Source of the DNA: Oreohelix idahoensis
Lineage: Eukaryota > Mollusca > Gastropoda > Stylommatophora > Oreohelicidae
DNA length: 64,000 bases
Direction: 5' to 3'
Assembly (NCBI GenBank): GCA_024509875.1
Contig: JAMPIV010019845.1
Span: forward strand, 310,001-374,000
This document shows, one piece after another, positions 34,584 through 48,681 of this stretch. Both the position numbers and the translations under genes were made by a program. Numbering within the stretch: position 1 is the stretch's first letter; the number at the start of each line of letters is the position of its first letter. The notes beneath the pieces were generated by a model. It saw only the letters and a program-made list of their open reading frames with translations. It searched no databases and was not told where the DNA came from.

Positions 34584-36929
34584 TCATAGAATTACAATAA
34601 GACCAAGATGGAGGAAATCCGCTGGGATATAAGCCAACTAGAATTATTTTGGTTTTTCCATCATGCACACATTGTCTACAATTGCGCGGTTTTGAGGAAA
34701 CTAATATCTGAGACGTCATTGCTTTCCGATGGGTACGCCTTGTCCTATTTAAGGAAGAACGTATGGAAGTCTAAGACTAGTGCAAAATTTAAACTGACAG
34801 ACTAGAGAAGGGCAGCGGTTTTTGTCACAGGCTTCCTTTGCCATCTGCATACTGTGGGCATACTGTATGATCATTGTGAGCTCGTCTGTATATTATTGAG
34901 GGTAAGCGAGTATGTATTTACATATATATATTACATTAATTAATCAGAATGTGCCTTAGAAAGTGGATAATTGTGTTTCGAATCACTGTGTAATTATTGG
35001 AAGGAATCCAAGCCTATGTTTAAACAAATAAATTGAAAATGGAAACGAATGAAAAAGGAAAGTGTGTTCGAAGTTTTTGAAATGCTTTTAAAGAATTATT
35101 TCTTGATGGAATGGACTAGCAACTGGAAACAAAGGAAAGAAAGAAAGTTACTGATTTATTGTATTAATTAAAGTATTACATAGTGTTTTCTACAAGGCCT
35201 GATTAATGTATAGAAGCAAATCATGGACAGAGCTGTACAAAAGAAATTACTAGAATATTGTGCTACATAGTGAAATAATTGTGTTATTACTGACTTGTTA
35301 TGTCTCTTGCGACTAACTGCATATTGTCTGAACTGTCTAATATCATCTACTGACTAGATAAGGAGATAGTGAGCCAATACCATGTAGGTTAACTATTCCA
35401 TTCCATGTTACATCCTGCACTGAAGGGTGTGCTCTATCTGAAGAGCCAAAATCAGCTGGAGGAGACTCTTGTTGTCAGAGCCCCATGTAGTTACAGAGGG
35501 ACATCAACAGAGCCGCCTTTATCTTTGGAAGAACCTCATCTGTAGGATTCTCTCCATTAACTGTGGTTCAAGACTTCAGAGGAGAATTATAAGCTAAGTG
35601 GCCTAGTTTTGGGCTACTTTTCAGTTTCACAAAAATTACCACAACCCAAATGACAGATGTGTAGTGATGATAAATCCTAGTGGTCAGTAAGACATATATC
35701 AGTTAATAACAGTATTACTAATAAAAAAAGTATTACTAATAGCTCCAATCAAAGTCTACATCAAGATCAAGGTTACAGAGGACAATATGAACTGTCATTA
35801 TAAAATTATAAGAACTGTAAAGTTATAGGATAGTGAAAGTGAACTTATCATATTGAATGTTTTTGTTTGTTGAACCAATTTCAGTTCAAGTGAAATTACT
35901 AAAAGAACACAAGAAAATCTTGTATATAATAAATTGTAAATTGTACCAACAGTCTTTATTGACTTATTTAAGTTCAGTTCTCAGTTCTTGTTGGTTAGTT
36001 ATTAGATTACCCCTAGCTGAGTCATAAATTTAATCATAGTTATTATCCTAGTCATAGTCTTGGGTAGGTCTGTGAGAGGAGCACTTTAGATAATTAGGAT
36101 TGCACACTTCCACCTCACCTAGTGATATATACAGCTGACTTTAACCTTGGACTACTATACACCATTACTCTTTTCAGAGAATGGGGTATTTCTTATAAGA
36201 CCAGTCTCTTATCTGGGACTATCCTGATATCATCTGATACACCTTTATGTCAAGGATATCTTGTATGTAAATAATTATAACCTCTCGCGACACATTTGTA
36301 TATTTACAGATAACAGATTTAATCATCAATTATCGTTAACAAATGTAAAATAAATAAAGGTGGGGTGAATTAGATACAGTCTTTAAAATTTCGTCACGGG
36401 GAATGATCTGTATAGTGTGTTTTCTCGAAAAAGTTCACTTGGCAGCTTTAAATGGGTACTTAGCTGCCAGTAAGATGTCGAGTGGTTTCTGCTCCAGCCG
36501 ATGTTTGTTCTTTGCAGGTTATGGAATATGTCACGGCGTATTTCTAGGCGGTATCTTTAGATTGTTAGACGGTCGAAAGCCGTCCTGATAGTCATGTGAT
36601 CAGCGGAGTCATGTGAATAGCAGAAGTAACGAAATGCGCAAGACAGGCGCGAATATAGTGAGTGGAGATTTGACTGCGATCCATTGTGGACGCAGTTTTT
36701 GGGTATGCCAGCTTCCGCTGTCTGTGATATCTAAGAGAGTGACGCAGTGGCCGCCATTTGAGCCCTATTCCTAACGTTAGCTATTTCTGCTATTAATGAT
36801 TCCAGGGAAGTGGTTATTTATTTAGCGCTGAGTTTGGTACATGCTAAGTTACTGTCGTGCATTTCCATAGTCAGTGTTACTATGTAGTTTTTTCCCGTGT
36901 GATGGCGCGATGTCCATTTTAGGATTGTG
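34584..36929. other. 2.3 kb AT-rich DNA, no gene recognised
   Basis: Only short frames are found. The text from 35390 to 36130 looks like decayed transcribed or LTR sequence (polyadenylation-like AATAAA at 36351 and an A-rich run) but no motif allows an assignment. Confidence 0.4.
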
Positions 36930-37052
36930 GTAGCCAGATTACCCGTTCTGCAGATTGATATTAGTACATGCATTCCCTGTTGTGGCACGTATATAGTCGT
37001 AATGTTTTATTTTCATCAGGCCGTGTGTGGTCAAGTGTTTAATTGAATAAAC
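36930..37052. repeat. 123-bp direct repeat, left flank of LINE
   Basis: GTAGCCAGATTACCCGTTCT begins this block, which recurs at 39941-40063 with six mismatches. The two copies directly border the LINE 37053-39940, so they behave as its target site duplication. Confidence 0.92.
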
Positions 37053-39940
37053 TCCGCCTAGGCCGGGCCCAAGCCCGGCTGAAAAAGGAGGAGGGCGGCC
37101 TGCATGGAGGCCGCAAGGAGGCAGCCCCTCCACCATGCAAAGGCACAACAGGCCAATCACCAGTTTTCTTTAAAACACGATTACGCGAACTACAAGAGAG
37201 AAAACCGGACTGTTTCTAAAGGCGACGAACTAGAACGGACTACGGACTACGACTTATGGAACATGGAACACAAGAAGTATAAATGGGAAAGAAGAGGAGC
37301 TGGTGGAAGAGATGAGGAAAGCAAAATTAGAAATCCTGGCTATAACGGAAACAAAGAAAAAGGGACAAGGAGTCATGGATCTCGATGGCAACACGCTGCT
37401 CTACAGTGGTGTACCCACGTCTGAAAGAGCTAAAAGGGGCGTGGGTTGCATTGTGGCCAAAAATCAAAAAGATAGTATCAAGGGATGGAACTTTGTCTTG
37501 GAGCGCATTATGGTTGTAAAACTAAAGGAAGGAGACACCATAGCCAACCTGGTCATAGTGTATGGGCCAAATGAGGATGAGAGAGCAGAGGTCAAGGAGG
37601 AATTCTTCGAGCTGCTTTAAAGGACAGTGGATGACTGCCTAGATGAAATTATCATGCTCGGAGATTTCAATGCCTGAGTTGGAAATGACCATGCTAGATG
37701 GGGTGGAGTTATCGGAAGATATGGAGAAGACACTCTCAATGACAATGGAAAGCGACTCCTTAGATTCTGCAGTGAGCAGAATCTGATCATTACAAATACA
37801 AAGTTCCCCCATAAGCGCATACATGCATCCACTAGATGTAAACCAACAAAGAATGAGAAGTCAGTGATCGACTAGCCATTGTTAGGAGGAGCTCATTCAA
37901 ATATGTCCAGGATGCTAGAGTCTGGAGGGGGCCAGAGATTGGAAGTGATCACTTCCTTCTTACAATCAAAAGAACAACTGAAAGAGTTGCTCAACCTAGG
38001 AACTGCCCAACATCACGCAAGAAACCAAGTAAACAAACGGGAGAAATGAGCATTAGGACCTTCAAGCTGAGAGAGCCAGATATTAAGACTAGATATCAGG
38101 GGCTTATTGCTAAAGCGGTGAGAAACACAGAAGAACAACCTGATGACTTGGAAACCCTCTGGCTTAAATTCAAGGACATCATAAAGACAGCTGCTGCAGA
38201 AGCATGTGGTGAAGTCCGACTTGGGAACAAGAAAGAGGACACCTTGGTGGACAGAGGAAGTCAAAGAGAAAATAAGAGAGAAGAAAATGGCATGGAAACA
38301 ATATTTAGGAGCTAAAAACACAGCAGGACAAAAAGAGAAATATAGAGAATATGTGATACTCAGAACAGAAGCAAAGAACAAGGTGCTAGCAGCAAAACAG
38401 AAGTCCTGGGAAGAATTTGGAGAAAAGCTAGAAAAAAGATGCACAAGAAAAACAGAAATTGTTCTATAAAACCCTAAAGAACATGAGGAAGGAAAAACAA
38501 TGCCCTCTCAAATTTATAAAGGACAAGCAAGGCAAATTGCTCACTGCCCCGAAGGAAGTAATGGAAAGATGGAAGGAATATTTCTCAGAACTTCTTGATG
38601 GTGAGCAAGGTCAGGCTTCAGAAACCATAGAGGCTTATCACATCTCAGTGTCCCTGGTAAAATCTACTCTAGAATCCTAGAGCAGAGACTCCGACGTCTA
38701 GCTGAGCCACAATTGGATGAGGTCCAGTGTGGATTCCGAGCAAACCGAAGTACTCAAGACCTAATCTTCACACTCAGACAGCATAGAGAAAAGGCTCTTG
38801 AGTATAATAGTGAGATCCATCTTTGTTTCGTAGATCTGGAAAAGGCGTTTGACAGGGTCCCCTGGAGCAAACTTTAGGACTGTTTGGCAGGGAAGAACAT
38901 TCCAGTACCTCTGATTCATGCTATACAGAGATTCTACAAGTCTTGCAGAAAATATGTGAGGACAGCAAACCATAAGTCAGAAGAGTTCAGGACCACCACT
39001 GGTGTAAGACAAGGTGATATCCTGTCACCTTATCTTTTCATACTCCTCATGGACGATGTTATCAAGGCATGTAAGGAGAGAACAAGAAAGTATTCAGTGG
39101 GGTACTGGAAGATGAGACAGGTATGTATTTCAGAGCTGGCATTTGCTGATGATGTTGCCCTGATTGCTAAATCAGAGGCACATCTCCAATCCAACCTGCA
39201 AGTCTGGAAAGAAGAGCTGGAGAAGAGAGGGATGGTCATAAGCAGCTCTAAAACAAAAACCATGGTGATATCACGACAAGAAAGAAGACATCAGATTAAG
39301 CTGGGAGAACAGGTCCTGGAGCAGGTCGACCACTTTAAATATCTCGGAGCTATTATAGATCGAAAGGGAGGTATCAAAGAAGAGTTGGCAACTGAAAAGC
39401 TGCAGCTGGGAGACTTTTTCAGGCCATAAATCGAGGATTCCTCAGCAAGAGAGAGGTTGGTAAGAAAACGAAGATGGCTGTATACCGCTCCACCTATGTC
39501 CCAGTCTTGACATATGGATGCGAGTCATGGGCAATGACTACAACCCACAAAAGCCAGATCCAAACCTCAGAAATGAGGTATCTGAGGAAGGTGGTTGAAG
39601 TAACAAGAAGAGACATGGTCCGCAACCAGACGATACGTCAAGGCCTAAAATCCCACCCCCTGCAGACCCAAGTAGAACAGTTCCAACTAAGATGGTTTGG
39701 CCATGTCTGCAGAATGGGAGAAGATCGGCTACCACGACAGGCATGGGAAACAAAGAGCCAGGGATCCAGACCCCGAGGACGACCCAGAGTTCGCTGGGAG
39801 GACAACATTAGACAATCTTTGAAGGACCGAGGACTAGAATGGAACCAGGCCAGGAGGAAAACAGCCGATAGGATAGTCTGGCGCTCTCTCTTCCAAACCT
39901 CTACACCTCACGGTAGAAGGGGAACGACTAAGTAAGTAAG
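37053..39940 (+). mobile_element. APE-type LINE with flanking 123-bp duplications
   Basis: The 5' end has a GC-rich hairpin (GCCGGGC...GCCCGGC at 37063-37079) followed by a purine-rich leader. One long pol region encodes endonuclease, RT and a basic C-terminal region. The 3' end is CGACTAAGTAAGTAAG, an (AAGT)n tail, and the stop codon TAA of pol lies inside that tail. The same 3' end occurs in the 46-bp insertion at 28.1 kb and an internal piece of the family at 4.2 kb. Size is reduced by a deletion at about 38620. Clade is uncertain; the layout suits RTE-like or related endonuclease/RT LINEs. Confidence 0.92.
37300..39935 (+). pseudogene. LINE pol: endonuclease, reverse transcriptase, basic C-terminus
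   Basis: Endonuclease (APE-like, nicks target DNA): LEILAITETKKKGQG (37330s), LVIVYGPN, IIMLGDFNA and GSDHFLLTIKR (37945). TAA at 37618-37620 and TGA at 37675-37677 interrupt this domain, then the frame shifts. RT: GFRANRSTQD (38735), FVDLEKAFDRVPWSKL (38826), GVRQGDILSPYLF (39000), AFADDVALI (39138, catalytic) and FKYLGAIIDRKGG. C-terminus: TYGCESWAMTT, RWFGHVCRMGEDRLPRQAW and GRPRVRWEDNIRQSLKDRG, ending HGRRGTTK. Between 38620 and 38621 roughly 350 bp are missing compared with the 4.2-kb fragment, which removes the RT segment before GNHRGISHLS. Six or more lesions in all. Confidence 0.9.
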
Positions 39941-40063
39941 GTAGCCAGATTACCCGTTCTGTAGATTGATATTAGTACATGCATTCCCTGTTGTGGTACG
40001 TATATAGTCGTAATGTTGTATTTTCATCAGGCCATGTGTGGTCATGTGTTTAATTAAATAAAC
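39941..40063. repeat. 123-bp direct repeat, right flank of LINE
   Basis: Second copy of 36930-37052, ending TTAATTAAATAAAC. About 5 percent divergence between the copies gives a rough age for the insertion. Confidence 0.92.
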
Positions 40064-40480
40064 GGGATATAAGCTGTTCATGAGCGTTAGTCATATGTCA
40101 CCCACTGTTGTTGTGTCATGCCTCTGGCGATACGAGCCTGTGGGTAGTTTTTGATATGTTATTTAGGACACCAGTGGTATAGCCTTAGTGGTGAAGGGGA
40201 AAGTAGCTAGCACCTCCCTCCACCTTAGCTAGTATATAAAGGCTTGTGTGATAGACTGGTTCACTCTCGTCACTGATCAAGTCTGGTAGCCGCAACACGT
40301 TCCTCGTAGTATCGTGGGGTATTTGCTAAGATGGTCCAGTGTCTGTTAAAACCTGTCTGCTGTAGGTGTTTAGCTTTGAAAGGCTACTTACACCACATAC
40401 TAGTTACACAGATAGCAACACCAATTGGTACCACCGACTAGTATCATGAAATAAGAGACAGACAAATACCCTCCTGAGTA
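40064..40480. other. Pre-insertion target DNA with a TATA-like site
   Basis: This continues the DNA that the 123-bp left repeat belonged to. TATATAAAGG at 40233-40242 followed about 25 bp later by a pyrimidine-rich TTCACTCTCGTCAC could be a promoter of an old LTR or host gene, but no coding sequence follows. Confidence 0.35.
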
Positions 40481-41200
40481 TTGGGTTTCCTGACACAAAA
40501 TCAAGTTTCCCCCCCCCCCCCTCTTTTATTCCATCATCCTATCTACCTCGGAACTTTACCCTCTATTAGCATTAATGTTAATCCCAAAACATCCATTGCA
40601 TTTATTTTGAACATGTTTACATTTACATTTGCACTAGTTGAACAGGTTAATATAAAACATATGTATATCAGTTCTATCATCATCCCCTCCCTGTTCCATT
40701 TGGAACTGGGGACTACCTCTGGGTTTGGTTCTCTATGAGAAACTCGCATAACGCAGTCACCAGCTCTTGCAATGGTGGTTCATGAAACCATCATTCTATG
40801 TTGCCAGCCTCGTATGACTTGGACATCCCCTAGCAATTTTCACATGTTAATAAATGCAAAATATAGAATTATAAAATGTACAACTTACCCCAAATATCTT
40901 TGGGAATAAAGCTTTCTGGCTTAGAGAAAATCTTCGGCAACTTGATTAAGATGCCTCTTACACGTGGTCTGGGGTGTTACTTTACAATAAAATCCCACTA
41001 TTAGTGTTCAGGTTTCTAGGATTCCAAGCTTTCAGTATTATTACATGTAGAGTTATCGCTGAGTAAACCCACAAGATGCTCAAACACGTTTTCCAGTCCT
41101 TCAAAGTGGAATACTGATCCTATTCCTTACTCTGGCTTGTCTGGCTGTCTTCTTGACGAGTTGAATTTCACAGTGCCGTAAACTTTAAAGGAGCTAAATT
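40481..41200 (-). repeat. Dispersed repeat R, copy 1
   Basis: Non-coding. Read on the minus strand it contains GGGGTAAGTTGTACATTTTA, CATACGAGGCTGGCAACAT, TTCATGAACCACCATTGCAA and GATGATGATA in the order found in the three other copies (46.2-46.9, 48.6/56.7-57.6 and 60.0-61.2 kb). It is closest to the 56.7-kb copy (shared CTAATAGAGGGTAAA-like block). A C-run lies at 40508-40521. Ends are approximate. Confidence 0.75.
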
Positions 41201-41671
41201 ATATGGCAACATTCGACACACGCATCCAGATTGCTATTTTATGACAAGGCTCCAATCAGAAATGTTGTATTTTCACATCTCAAATGTCAACCCAATTGCA
41301 TCCAAATAGCGTATATTTTGGTGGGTTATTTTCCCTTTACCTCTCACGGAACATTACTGCGTGACATCCGCAAAAAATGTGTTTTTTTACAAGTCGCCTC
41401 TCCATATATGGTATGTCAGCTTCCGTCTATTATCGATTATGTTTACACTCACGACTTCATAATCTATCAAAGGTAATCTCTTTCAAGATGGATAATTATT
41501 CTCCGACAAGTCTTATCCGGAAATGATTATGATATTTACCCGGTCTAGCCAACAATCAACAAACTGGGCAGACAGAACTATTATCGACTGTGGTCATCCC
41601 AAGGTTGTTTACTTCTTAATCGGGCGCGCCCATGCGCTGTCTGGCAGGAAAATTTATTACACATTAGTAAC
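41201..41671. other. No gene seen
   Basis: Short frames only. No motif recognised. Confidence 0.4.
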
Positions 41672-44375
<2,704 letters not shown>

Positions 44376-44528
44376 CCATACCAGGTGGCGTAGATGATTA
44401 TGTCTCTCCACAACTTCCGGTCTCTGGTACTGTTTATATTTTTTTCATTCAATTCTGTCCATGCCGCATGTCAAACAATCTTGTATCTTCTCTCATTGTC
44501 ACCCTCTATTTCTCTGTATCCTTTAAAA

Positions 44529-45290
44529 TGTCTTGTTTGCCACAATATAAACCGATCTTTCCTCTTCACGTAACGTGTTTGGCACAATTTAAACCGATTT
44601 TTCGTCTTCCCGTAACGTGTTTGGCACAATTTAAACCGATTTTTCGTCTTCCCGTAACGTGTTTGGCACAATATAAACCGATTTTTTTGTCTTCCCGTAA
44701 CGTGTTATCACAATATAAACCGATCTTTCCTCTTCCCGTGACGTGTTTGGCACAATATAAACCGATCTTTCCTCTTCCTGTGACGTGTTTGGCACAATAT
44801 AAACCGATCTTTCCTCTTCCCATGACGTGTTTGGCACAATATAAACCTATCTTTCCTCTTCCCGTGACGTGTTTGGCACAATATAAACCGATCTTTACTC
44901 TTCCCGTGACGTGTTTGGCACAATATAAACCGATCTTTCCTCTTCCCGTAACGTGTTTGGCCCAATATAAACCGATCTTTCATCTTCCCGTGACGTTTTT
45001 GGCACTATATAAACCGAACTTTCCTCTTCCAGTGACGTGTTTGGCACAATATAAACCGATCTTTCCTCTTCCCGTGACGTGTTTGGCACAATATAAACCG
45101 ATCTTTCCTCTTCCCGTGACGTGTTTGGCACAATATAAACCGAACTTTCCTCTTCCCGTGACGTGTTTGGCACAATATAAACCGATCTTTCCTCTTCCCG
45201 TGACGTGTTTGGCACAATATAAACCGATCTTTCCTCTTCCCGTGACGTGTTTGGCACAATATAAACCGATCTTTCCTCTTCCCGTGACGT
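44529..45290. repeat. 42-bp minisatellite, 18 units
   Basis: The unit is TGTTTGGCACAATATAAACC followed by GATCTTTCCTCTTCCCGTGACG. Eighteen units are present, 14 codons each. The later units are nearly identical; the first four carry AACGTG and CGTCTTCCCG variants. Each later unit contains GTGACGTG (a CRE/E-box-like core) and a TATAAA-like string. Units four and five carry a one-base gain and a one-base loss that cancel. All frames are open because 42 is divisible by three. Confidence 0.97.
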
Positions 45291-45296
45291 GCTTAA

Positions 45297-45821
45297 AGAA
45301 TGTATTGCTTGCTTCTGGTACTAGTAATAAACTTCCTTCTCGCACTGGCCTCCTCCAGGACATCCTCATTACTCTTCTTGGTTGCCCATGGTATTCTGAA
45401 TATTTGTCAACAAAACCACATCTCTGTGGCCTGCAGAGATTTTCTAGCCTGTTTACTGATTGTATTATGTTAGGATTGGCCTATACAACAATAAAGACTC
45501 AATGTTTTACTGCCATTGGAACAGACTGGTTGTATATTTGACATATCATTTTACAGATGTTGCTTTTGCCGGGACTATTTTACTAGTAACCACTGATATA
45601 CATTTTCCATCTGATGTTTTTAATTTATCCAGATATTTGAATCTATTGACTTGTTTCCAAACTGTTCCATTTACTGTGATAGATATTTTGATACATATAC
45701 ATTTACTTACTTTGATAGAACATTCTGGATATGCCCTTTTCTTTGATGTTACCATTATTTCTGTATTTTTATTATTTAGGACACGGCCTTTATTTTTGCT
45801 GTCTGTCACTATTGTATCCAT
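45297..45821 (-). pseudogene. LINE pol C-terminal fragment
   Basis: Minus strand: KGRVLNNKNTEIMVTSKKRA, then ITVNGTVWKQVNRFKYLDKL (the YLG-type motif after the RT palm) and SDGKCISVVTSKIVPAKA, then in another frame ATEMWFC.QIFRIPWATKKSNEDVLEEA, the conserved block near the end of RTE-like LINE proteins. It stops at the edge of the 42-bp minisatellite. The order of motifs is right and they are separated by frameshifts. Confidence 0.8.
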
Positions 45822-45869
45822 AAATTGTGTAAAATCTCAACGAGTTTATATTATATCTGCCGACTGATA

Positions 45870-45960
45870 TCCGTGGCGTGACCCTTGTCACGGATTGCTT
45901 CCCCTGCTTTGCAGTAGTGGTCCACCAGTGGCCAAAGCGCAAGAGTATCTAACATGCGTC
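45870..45960 (+). repeat. Dispersed CACGGATTGCTTCCCCTGC motif
   Basis: TCACGGATTGCTTCCCCTGC then TTTGCAGTAGTGGTCCACCA...AGAGTATCTAA matches 61800-61885 (inverted) at about 85-90 percent by eye and more weakly 28225-28290. It is therefore part of a repeat family, possibly the 3' end of a LINE, since two of the three lie close to LINE fragments. Confidence 0.7.
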
Positions 45961-46199
45961 TAACAAATTTAATAATCAATTAGTTTTAACTGGTTAAAAT
46001 AAGAGATGAAATGATGGTGAATTGTAGATGTAAATCAAATTGTCTTCATCGAGACTTGGTTTGAGGATTTAAATTAAAATTTAATGTCCGTTTGCTTGTG
46101 CCTTTTACAAGCACTTAGCTGGTATGAGTGAGTCCTGCAGCCTTGGTTTCGTCAATTCTTTTGTGATGATGACACTTCACAGTCTGATAGCTTCGTTCA

Positions 46200-46930
46200 T
46201 TGAACAGTCTGAAAGCTTCGTTCCCCGAACTTTTAGACAAAACAGAAAGAACAAATGCCTCTGCTAAGTACATTTGTGGGCTGGAAATTAACATGCACAT
46301 TGTCTCGCTGTCCACCCACCAATGTTAGTCTCTCTGAATAATTAAATTTTTGAGTATACACAGCATAACTCAGGGAAAATGATTAGAAATCACCAATATT
46401 CTTCTGGGTATTAAACTGGGAAAATATATGCTTGGACAGCGCGAAATGAATGATTTGCCTGAATCAAAATTAGCAAGGTACATATATCTCACAAAATGAT
46501 ACGATACTCTTGAGGCACATGGGATGTAATCATCACTCATCACTGCTCCAGTCAGAGTCTGGGGTCACCTCTGCTGTCGGTTTTCTGTACGACTAGCAAG
46601 AAGCGATCACCAGCGCTTGCTGTAGTGGTTTATGAATATAATATTTTCATATGTTAAGGTTGCCAGCCTCATATATACCCACTTAGCACACACCAAAAAA
46701 AATCAAATTCACATTTTAAAAGTAAATGTTTACACTTATCTCAAAGTAACTTTTGGGAACCCAATCTCCTAGCACAGTTTAGAATGGACACTAGCAACTT
46801 TGGTTAGATGCTTTCGAATCACTTGGTCTAGAAATTTAATATTCCTCTTGTGACGGGTGATCTGGTTCCTTAGGATTCCAGTCTTCGTATTTATAAATGC
46901 GGGTTTATAAAAACAATTTATTTATAAAAA
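46200..46930 (-). repeat. Dispersed repeat R, copy 2
   Basis: Inverted relative to the copy at 60.0-61.2 kb, which it resembles most closely. Shared blocks on the minus strand: AATGCCTCTGCTAAGTACA/GGTGGGTGGACA, GGAAAATT/CTGGGTATTAA, the TTACATCCCATGTGCCTCAA region, CACTACAGCAAGCGCTGGTG and ATATGAGGCTGGCAACCT. No coding capacity. Confidence 0.8.
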
Positions 46931-46954
46931 CAAAAAATTTAAAAAAACAAAAAA

Positions 46955-47530
46955 ATTATAAAAAGAAGGACTGGAAAACTGAGTGCGAAAAAAAGTAATA
47001 TTAATATAAAAAACGCAGAGGAATAAATAAGGAGAGAGAAGACGAAGAAAAAGTAATTATTAATGAAAAAAAATTTTTTTCACTTATATTGGCCACACGG
47101 GCACACGATTTGAGAATAGATTCTGCAGACACTTCTACGACATTTCTAGAATGGTATTCACACCTGTAGCCATCCACTTCAATGGCCCTGGCCACCATGG
47201 TGCCACTGACATCCAGGTGACAGCTATCAGATCCTGTTCCTCGGACGCCAACAGTCAGCTCCACCTTGAACAACGCCTCATCCATCTTATGGGCTGCCTT
47301 AAACCCAATGGTTTGAACTTCCAGCATGCTTTTGTCTGAGGCGTCTTTTTCTATCTAGTCCTCTTTGTATCATGATTGCGATCATCCTTGAAATAAAAAT
47401 AAAAAATTAAAATTACTTTTTCTTCATCTTCTCTCTGCTTATTTATTCCTCTCCGTTTTTTGGGTTTTTTATTAATATTACTTTATCCTCACTCAGTTTT
47501 ACCGTCCTTGTTTTCAGTATTTTTTATTTA
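46955..47530 (+). mobile_element. Penelope-like element remnant between inverted arms
   Basis: Imperfect inverted repeats of about 110 bp (46965-47065 and 47410-47520) bracket a GIY-YIG endonuclease remnant. Arm blocks include GGACTGGAAAACTGAGTG, AAGTAATATTAAT and GAGGAATAAATAAG.AGAGAG, all matched in reverse complement on the right. Penelope-like retroelements encode a C-terminal GIY-YIG nuclease and often carry terminal repeats in unusual orientations. The RT is not present here. Confidence 0.65.
47082..47339 (+). pseudogene. GIY-YIG endonuclease domain, C-terminal part (Penelope-like)
   Basis: The plus-strand frame reads TYIGHTGTRFENRFCRHFYD, with the YIG half of the motif at 47085-47093, then FTPVAIHFNGPGHH, IQVTAI, HLEQRLIHLMGCL and KPNGLNFQHAFV before the stop at 47337-47339. 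The HFN.PGH block, the Glu in LEQRLIH and the L.PNGLN ending match Penelope-type GIY-YIG nucleases in order. The GIY half and the whole reverse transcriptase are missing upstream, where the inverted arm begins. Such nucleases nick target DNA to start reverse transcription. The opposite-strand frame 47327-47001 is a shadow. Confidence 0.78.
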
Positions 47531-48599
47531 TGCTTTCTATTTAGTATCCACTTCCGGTTTCCGGTTCAGTGGCAGACATTTTATTTCCAACACGTGACAC
47601 ACATCAGGGAATGTTTTCTCTTACTTTTATAGTTTTATGTTCTCTACTTAATTCTCACTTTCTTTAACTTCTGTTTTTCGTTTGTCTGTCCCTGACGAAG
47701 GCCTTGTGGCCACAACGTAGGTTTTATCTTGTCCTTTCTCCCAGTAAGACGTATCACTATTTGTCTTTTTGTTATACAGGGGAGGGGTGGGGGAGGTGGA
47801 GACGTCAATCGCGGTAAACCTGTGAACAGCTGAGAGATTTTAAGTGGACGCCTGATGTATTAAAACAATATTGTCTAATTTTTAAGACTAAATCTCTTGC
47901 TTTTTAAATATGTGCTTAAAAACATTTATAAACTTAATAATAATAATAAGTACACATAACAAAGGAATTATTATCAATGTTCACCGAATTTCATATATGT
48001 GACAAAATATGTTCGTTCTCTTTTCTGGTCTTCACTCCTCTCCGACAGTGTTACTGGACCATTCCTTCTAATTACCTATTCTCCACTTGATTATTGCTTA
48101 CGCTTTCATCGTTCACGGTTATCTTATCATATCTTGTCCTACTTCGTCACTAACCATCCTGGTTTAACCTGACCGCTCGACGTGTTTGTTAAATTACGGC
48201 GATATTCGTATTGTCAACACTAGATGGAGAGGTGAAAGATAAGCTGGAATTGCCATTGCACAAGATGGCATGGGCCGAAAGCCCTGACGTTGTCGGCAAA
48301 GGCAGATAACAACCTTCAATACAGGGAGATGTGTTGCAGATAATTGCCACTAACGATGTTGTCTCAGTTATCCAATGTCAATAACAGATGGTATTTGGAG
48401 ATTGATGTCAGTTCGCAAACATGACATGCTCAATTACACGTTCCATTTCACTGGGATTTTGGAAGATATCAATCTTGTTAAAGATTAAGACACGGAATGT
48501 GATTTAACACTTCTGGCAGATTTTATCGTAATAATCAACTACGAGAAAGTAACATTTTGGAAAAGATTATCAGCAATAGATCTGTGAAGTAGTGAGTTG
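47531..48599. other. Unresolved DNA with a hammerhead-like core motif
   Basis: At 47692-47717 the text CTGACGAAGGCCTTGTGGCC then ACAACG resembles the CTGANGA-stem II part of hammerhead ribozymes, which Penelope-like elements can carry, but the following GAAA is changed. The remainder has no recognisable gene. Confidence 0.35.
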
Positions 48600-48681
48600 G
48601 TAAACAATTGCCCGACAATATCCATACGGTACCTGCGAAAAAAATCTGTGTTCGCCCGATATCGGGGTAAGTTGTAATATG
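48600..48681 (+). repeat. Dispersed repeat R, copy 3, left part
   Basis: Ends with ATATCGGGGTAAGTTGTAAT then ATG, aligning with GGGGTAAGTTGT in copies 1 and 4. The rest of this copy resumes at 56737 after the LTR retrotransposon. Confidence 0.75.

Noticed and set aside
40233..40242. TATA box of a host promoter
   Set aside because: A single TATATAAAGG match with no downstream coding sequence; could be part of an old LTR.
44468..45541. 357-codon open frame with QYKPIFPLPVTCLA repeats
   Set aside because: It is produced by a 42-bp minisatellite (divisible by three). All other frames are open too, and its end runs antisense through a LINE fragment.
47001..47327. 108-codon minus-strand frame
   Set aside because: Opposite strand of the GIY-YIG remnant, which has the recognisable motifs.
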